NCBI GenBank assembly: GCA_963817025.1
Contig: CAWFML010000001.1
Location: forward strand, 248,001-312,000
Source: JACMLC01 sp963817025
GTDB taxonomy: Bacteria; Acidobacteriota; Blastocatellia; Pyrinomonadales; Pyrinomonadaceae
DNA: 64,000 nt
Direction: 5' to 3'
Numbering within the stretch: the stretch's first letter is position 1; the number at the start of each line of letters is the position of its first letter. The position numbers and the translations under genes are program-made. Positions 61,315-64,000 of the stretch are shown here, one piece after another. Below the pieces are notes generated by a model. It was not told the DNA's origin. It saw only the letters and a program-made list of their open reading frames with translations, and made no database searches.

Positions 61315-61414
61315 GCAAAGGCGCAAAAGGAAGGTAAAAGTGAAGAGTGATTGAATGCTTTCCTGCCTTTTACCTTTTACCTTTTTACTTTTACCTTCCT
61401 TTTGCGCCTTTGCG
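61315..61414. repeat. Composite fold-back of cgcaaag and ttttacc words
   Basis: The left arm starts at 61315 (gcaaaggcgcaaaaggaagg) and continues with gtaaaagtgaa. The right arm, ending at 61414, is its near complement. It combines the words of the 27-mer family with those of the ttttacc family in one structure. It precedes the exported protein gene. Confidence 0.75.
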
Positions 61415-61451
61415 AGAAAATTCTTCGCCACTTAGCATCACTCTTAAACTT

Positions 61452-62294
61452 ATGAACTACAAAATCATTTTTCACACGAAATGGCCGCTCGCCATGCTTT
61501 CCCTGCTGCTTCTTCTCTGCCTGACGACTTTGAACATTCAGGCGCAGAGCGAAAAGGCCGCGCCTGCCGCGAAGCCCGCGCCCGCCGGCGAAGAGAAGGC
61601 CGAGCAGATTTTGCAGCAAGCCGCAGCCGCGCTTGGCGGCAACAGCTATCTGAGTGTCAGCACCGTCGTCGGGCGCGGCATGTACACGCTTTACAAGGAA
61701 GGCCAGCCGGAATTGCCTCTCACCTTTACAGACCACCTCGTCTACCCGGACAAAGAGCGGACGGAGTTTCGCAGCGAGGGAATTAAAACCATTCAGGTCA
61801 ACACGGGCGACACGGGCTGGATTTTTGACGGCGGGGCCAGAAGCTTGAAAGACCTGAAGCCCGATCAGATCAACAACTTCAAACTGGCAATGCGTATCAA
61901 TATAGATAACCTGCTGCGCGGCGCGTGGCGCAAAGAGGGCGCGAAGATCAGCTATGCCGGAAGGCGCGAGGCGGGCCTTGCCAAACGCAATGAGACTGTA
62001 CGCGTCTCCTATCCTGACGGCTTCACAGTCGAGTTCGAGTTTGGCGCGCAGGATCATCTCCCGGCCAAAATCATCTATCTCAAAAAGCATCCTGAGAACG
62101 ATGACGAGTTTATCAAGGAAGAAGACCGCATGGCGCAGTATCTCAACCTCAACGGCATCCTTGCTCCCTTCGTCATAGACCACTACAGCGCGGGAGTGCA
62201 GACCAGCCGCACCAACTATCAATCCATAGAGTTCAACGCGCCCGTCCCCGACAGCCTCTTTACGCGTCCGGCGAATGCGAAGGCCGTCAAGTAA
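61452..62294 (+). CDS. Hypothetical exported protein (outer-membrane lipoprotein-sorting-like fold)
   Basis: About 281 residues from the ATG at 61452, which opens a signal peptide (LAMLSLLLLLCLTTLNIQAQ). An upstream in-frame Met inside the repeat is unlikely. An Ala/Pro/Lys-rich linker precedes a beta-rich domain: YLSVSTVVGRGMYTLYKEGQ, TEFRSEGIKTIQVNTGDTGW, VSYPDGFTVEFEFGAQDHLP. This antiparallel pattern resembles LolA/LolB-like proteins, but no lipobox is seen. It is probably periplasmic. The function is unknown. The stop codon lies at the edge of a heptamer fold-back. Confidence 0.75.
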   Translation: MNYKIIFHTKWPLAMLSLLLLLCLTTLNIQAQSEKAAPAAKPAPAGEEKAEQILQQAAAALGGNSYLSVSTVVGRGMYTLYKEGQPELPLTFTDHLVYPDKERTEFRSEGIKTIQVNTGDTGWIFDGGARSLKDLKPDQINNFKLAMRINIDNLLRGAWRKEGAKISYAGRREAGLAKRNETVRVSYPDGFTVEFEFGAQDHLPAKIIYLKKHPENDDEFIKEEDRMAQYLNLNGILAPFVIDHYSAGVQTSRTNYQSIEFNAPVPDSLFTRPANAKAVK

Positions 62295-62387
62295 AAAAAG
62301 GAAAAAGGTAAAAGGTAAAAGGTAAAAGTGAAGATGAAAGCAATGCCGTTCTGACTTTTACCTTTTACCTTTTTCCTTTTTCCTTTC
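62293..62387. repeat. Post-stop fold-back repeat, heptamer-built (ttttacc words)
   Basis: Starting within the stop codon at 62292-62294, the left arm is composed of aaaggta words. The right arm, 62351-62387, reads ttacctt, ttacctt, tttcctt, tttcctt. It sits between two convergent genes. Confidence 0.85.
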
Positions 62388-62404
62388 TCTTGTGTCCTCT
62401 GTGG

Positions 62405-62875
62405 CTAACTCCCACGCTTTGCTGCGCGCACAAGCTTTGTGAACGCCTGCATCTCTGCTTCCGGAAATTCACGCCGCCAGTTTTTATCGAACTCGTCAAC
62501 TTCTATGTCGCGGTGCAATTCGCGCAGAGCTGTCCAGAATGGGAGGCAGAGGTCGAGCGGGGTCGCCGTGTGTGAAAAGACAACCTCGCGTTTGCTCTTG
62601 AGCCTGCGGTGATCCGGGAAACGCACGACCGTGAGTTCCGCCCCCGCCTGATTTTGCAGCCACTCGAAATCATATTCTTCAGGCTCTCTGTTCCATTTGA
62701 CGGTCAAGTTTTTTTCGCCGCCGAGAAGCGCGGAGAGAGCCTGGATTAAATCGCGCAGCGAATCATAGGGCGCGTGTGAGACGGCTGTCACAAAGCTTTC
62801 CTGACCGGCCTTGAGACCGATGGACATCCAGCCGCTCTGCGGGCTGTTAAAGCTGACTTTTAGTTTCTGGTTCAT
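62405..62875 (-). CDS. Hypothetical protein
   Basis: About 156 residues from the ATG at 62873-62875. A TTG at 62953 would add 26 residues and has an AAGGA site, but it would leave only 38 bases to the divergent thyA gene. The protein is soluble, with KVSFNSPQSGWMSIGLKAGQ and VSHAPYDSLRDLIQALSALL near the N-terminus and WNREPEEYDFEWLQ in the middle. No known family was recognised. The gene is convergent with the exported protein gene. Confidence 0.7.
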   Translation of the reverse strand: MNQKLKVSFNSPQSGWMSIGLKAGQESFVTAVSHAPYDSLRDLIQALSALLGGEKNLTVKWNREPEEYDFEWLQNQAGAELTVVRFPDHRRLKSKREVVFSHTATPLDLCLPFWTALRELHRDIEVDEFDKNWRREFPEAEMQAFTKLVRAAKRGS

Positions 62876-62896
62876 GTAATAATGTTGAGACAAAAC

Positions 62897-62925
62897 TTGA
62901 CAAGGCTGTTCAATCTTAGTTATCT
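62897..62925 (+). promoter_or_regulatory. Predicted sigma-70-type promoter of thyA
   Basis: TTGACA (62897-62902), a 17-base spacer and TTATCT (62920-62925). Transcription would start near 62932, about 60 bases before the thyA ATG. It lies inside the possible N-terminal extension of the divergent gene, which argues for that gene's shorter start. Confidence 0.55.
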
Positions 62926-62991
62926 GGACTTGCTCTTCGGTTTTAGAATACAAGACTTTTATCCTTCATTAAAGACCGGCTGCGCTTCGCT

Positions 62992-63786
62992 ATGAAACAG
63001 TATCAGGACTATCTCTCATATATTCTGGAACACGGCGTTAAAAAAGAAGACCGCACAGGCACTGGCACGTTAAGCATCTTCGGTTATCAAATGCGCTTTG
63101 ACTTGCAGCAGGGCTTTCCGGTGCTGACGACCAAGCGGCTGCACCTGCGCTCGATCATCCACGAGCTGTTATGGTTTCTGAGCGGCGAGACCAACATCAA
63201 ATATCTGACGGAAAACGGCGTCAGCATCTGGGACGAGTGGAGCGATGCGGAGGGCAATCTAGGCCCCGTCTATGGCAAGCAATGGCGCAGGTGGGAAACG
63301 CCCGACGGGCGTGTGATTGACCAGATCAGCGAGGTCGTCAATCAGATTAAGAACAAGCCGGATTCACGACGCTTGATCGTTTCCGCGTGGAACGTGGGCG
63401 AGCTTGAGCAGATGGCGCTGCCGCCGTGTCATCTACTGTTTCAATTTTACGTGGCGGAAAACAAACTCTCCTGCCAGCTCTATCAGAGGTCTGCCGACAG
63501 CTTTCTCGGAGTGCCTTTCAACATCGCGTCCTATGCTCTCTTGACGCATATGATGGCGCGGCAATGCGGACTCTCCACCGGAGACTTTATCTGGACGGGC
63601 GGCGACTGTCATATCTATCTCAATCATCTGGAGCAAGTGAGGCTGCAACTCGCGCGCGAGCCGCACCCGTTGCCGCAACTCATCATCAAGCGACAGCCCG
63701 GCTCGATTTTCGATTACGAGTTTGCGGACTTTGAGTTGACAGGCTACACCTCGCACCCGAGCATCACCGCGCCCGTGGCTGTTTGA
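62992..63786 (+). CDS. thyA: Thymidylate synthase
   Basis: 264 residues, the same length as the Escherichia coli enzyme, and alignable without gaps around the active site. It methylates dUMP to dTMP with methylene-tetrahydrofolate. The nucleophile is C146 in MALPPCHLLFQFYV. The phosphate-binding Arg residues are in KEDRTGTGTLS and NKPDSRRLIVSAWN, and SCQLYQRSADSFLGVPFNIA carries the dUMP-binding block. The C-terminus is FELTGYTSHPSITAPVAV. Expression is probably constitutive from the promoter 90 bases upstream. Confidence 0.98.
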   Translation: MKQYQDYLSYILEHGVKKEDRTGTGTLSIFGYQMRFDLQQGFPVLTTKRLHLRSIIHELLWFLSGETNIKYLTENGVSIWDEWSDAEGNLGPVYGKQWRRWETPDGRVIDQISEVVNQIKNKPDSRRLIVSAWNVGELEQMALPPCHLLFQFYVAENKLSCQLYQRSADSFLGVPFNIASYALLTHMMARQCGLSTGDFIWTGGDCHIYLNHLEQVRLQLAREPHPLPQLIIKRQPGSIFDYEFADFELTGYTSHPSITAPVAV

Positions 63787-63798
63787 AGTATCTAAGAA

Positions 63799-64000
63799 TT
63801 ATCCGTAAGCCTTTTCGTAACTCACACCGAGCCGTTTGAGAATCGCCCCGGCAAAGCTCCATGTGCCGAGCGCGAGAATGCGTTTCCCTTTCAAGTGACG
63901 CTCAATCTCCTGAAATGAAATCAAAGGTGTTCCCCACTCTTCATCGTCAAAGCTCAAGTGCTCTGTCTCTAAACTGACGGGCACGTAAAAGCGCACGCCC
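63799..64000 (-). CDS. Hypothetical protein, 5' part outside the window
   Basis: The last 65 or more residues of a protein encoded on the minus strand, open to the right edge. It ends IERHLKGKRILALGTWSFAG and LKRLGVSYEKAYG. The C-terminal piece may be a nucleotide-binding-like strand and helix, but it is too short for a family call. It converges on thyA, with 12 bases between the stops. Confidence 0.55.
   Translation of the reverse strand, partial: GVRFYVPVSLETEHLSFDDEEWGTPLISFQEIERHLKGKRILALGTWSFAGAILKRLGVSYEKAYG

Overview
The window reads as chromosomal DNA of a GC-rich, Gram-negative-type soil or sediment bacterium. It is most probably a member of Acidobacteriota (Blastocatellia-like). 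This is inferred from gene content: a WD40/caspase-fold protease, two eukaryotic-type Ser/Thr kinases, DUF4384-like proteins, periplasmic di-haem cytochromes with GMC oxidoreductases, and O-antigen ligases. No rRNA, tRNA, CRISPR array or intact insertion sequence was seen.

Layout. (1) 1-13.8 kb and 20.9-23.6 kb hold surface polysaccharide genes on the minus strand: an ABC-2 permease cut by the left edge, two family-2 glycosyltransferases, two O-antigen ligase/polymerase proteins, a TPR protein, two DegT-type aminotransferases, a Gfo/Idh/MocA dehydrogenase and a left-handed beta-helix acyltransferase. The last three resemble a WbpB/WbpE/WbpD-like route to a diamino uronic acid. Between them lie a sigma-like HTH protein, a small zinc-finger protein, an acyl-CoA synthetase and a thioesterase. 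(2) 14.2-20.6 kb carries a kinase / DUF4384-like / WD40-caspase signalling module. (3) 23.8-33.0 kb (plus strand) has a HerA-type ATPase, a soluble PRC/MgtE-N/CBS protein, a second kinase, an Nramp-family transporter without the canonical metal-site motifs, and an MscS channel with a cyclic-nucleotide-binding domain. (4) 33-50 kb is a long minus-strand run: two membrane metallophosphoesterases at the ends, with two GMC oxidoreductases, two di-haem cytochromes, two small membrane proteins, an OYE-type flavoenzyme, an acetoacetate-decarboxylase-fold protein and an alpha/beta hydrolase between them. It looks like one redox or catabolic pathway. (5) An EamA exporter with an Lrp-type regulator follows. 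(6) 52.3-61.3 kb is a plus-strand heat-shock island: hsp20, clpB, hsp20, grpE, groEL and a second Clp ATPase. (7) The right edge holds thyA and uncharacterised genes.

The most unusual structural signal is in the gaps. Many genes are followed, often directly at the stop codon, by a long fold-back with perfect or near-perfect 23-38 bp arms. Several arms are written as degenerate tandem heptamers, each with a different word, and in three genes the arm encodes the C-terminus and stop codon. A second family shares one exact 27-bp arm at three loci. Another oddity is a 1-kb patch of gene debris bounded by an 85-bp direct repeat at the 3' end of a GMC oxidoreductase gene.
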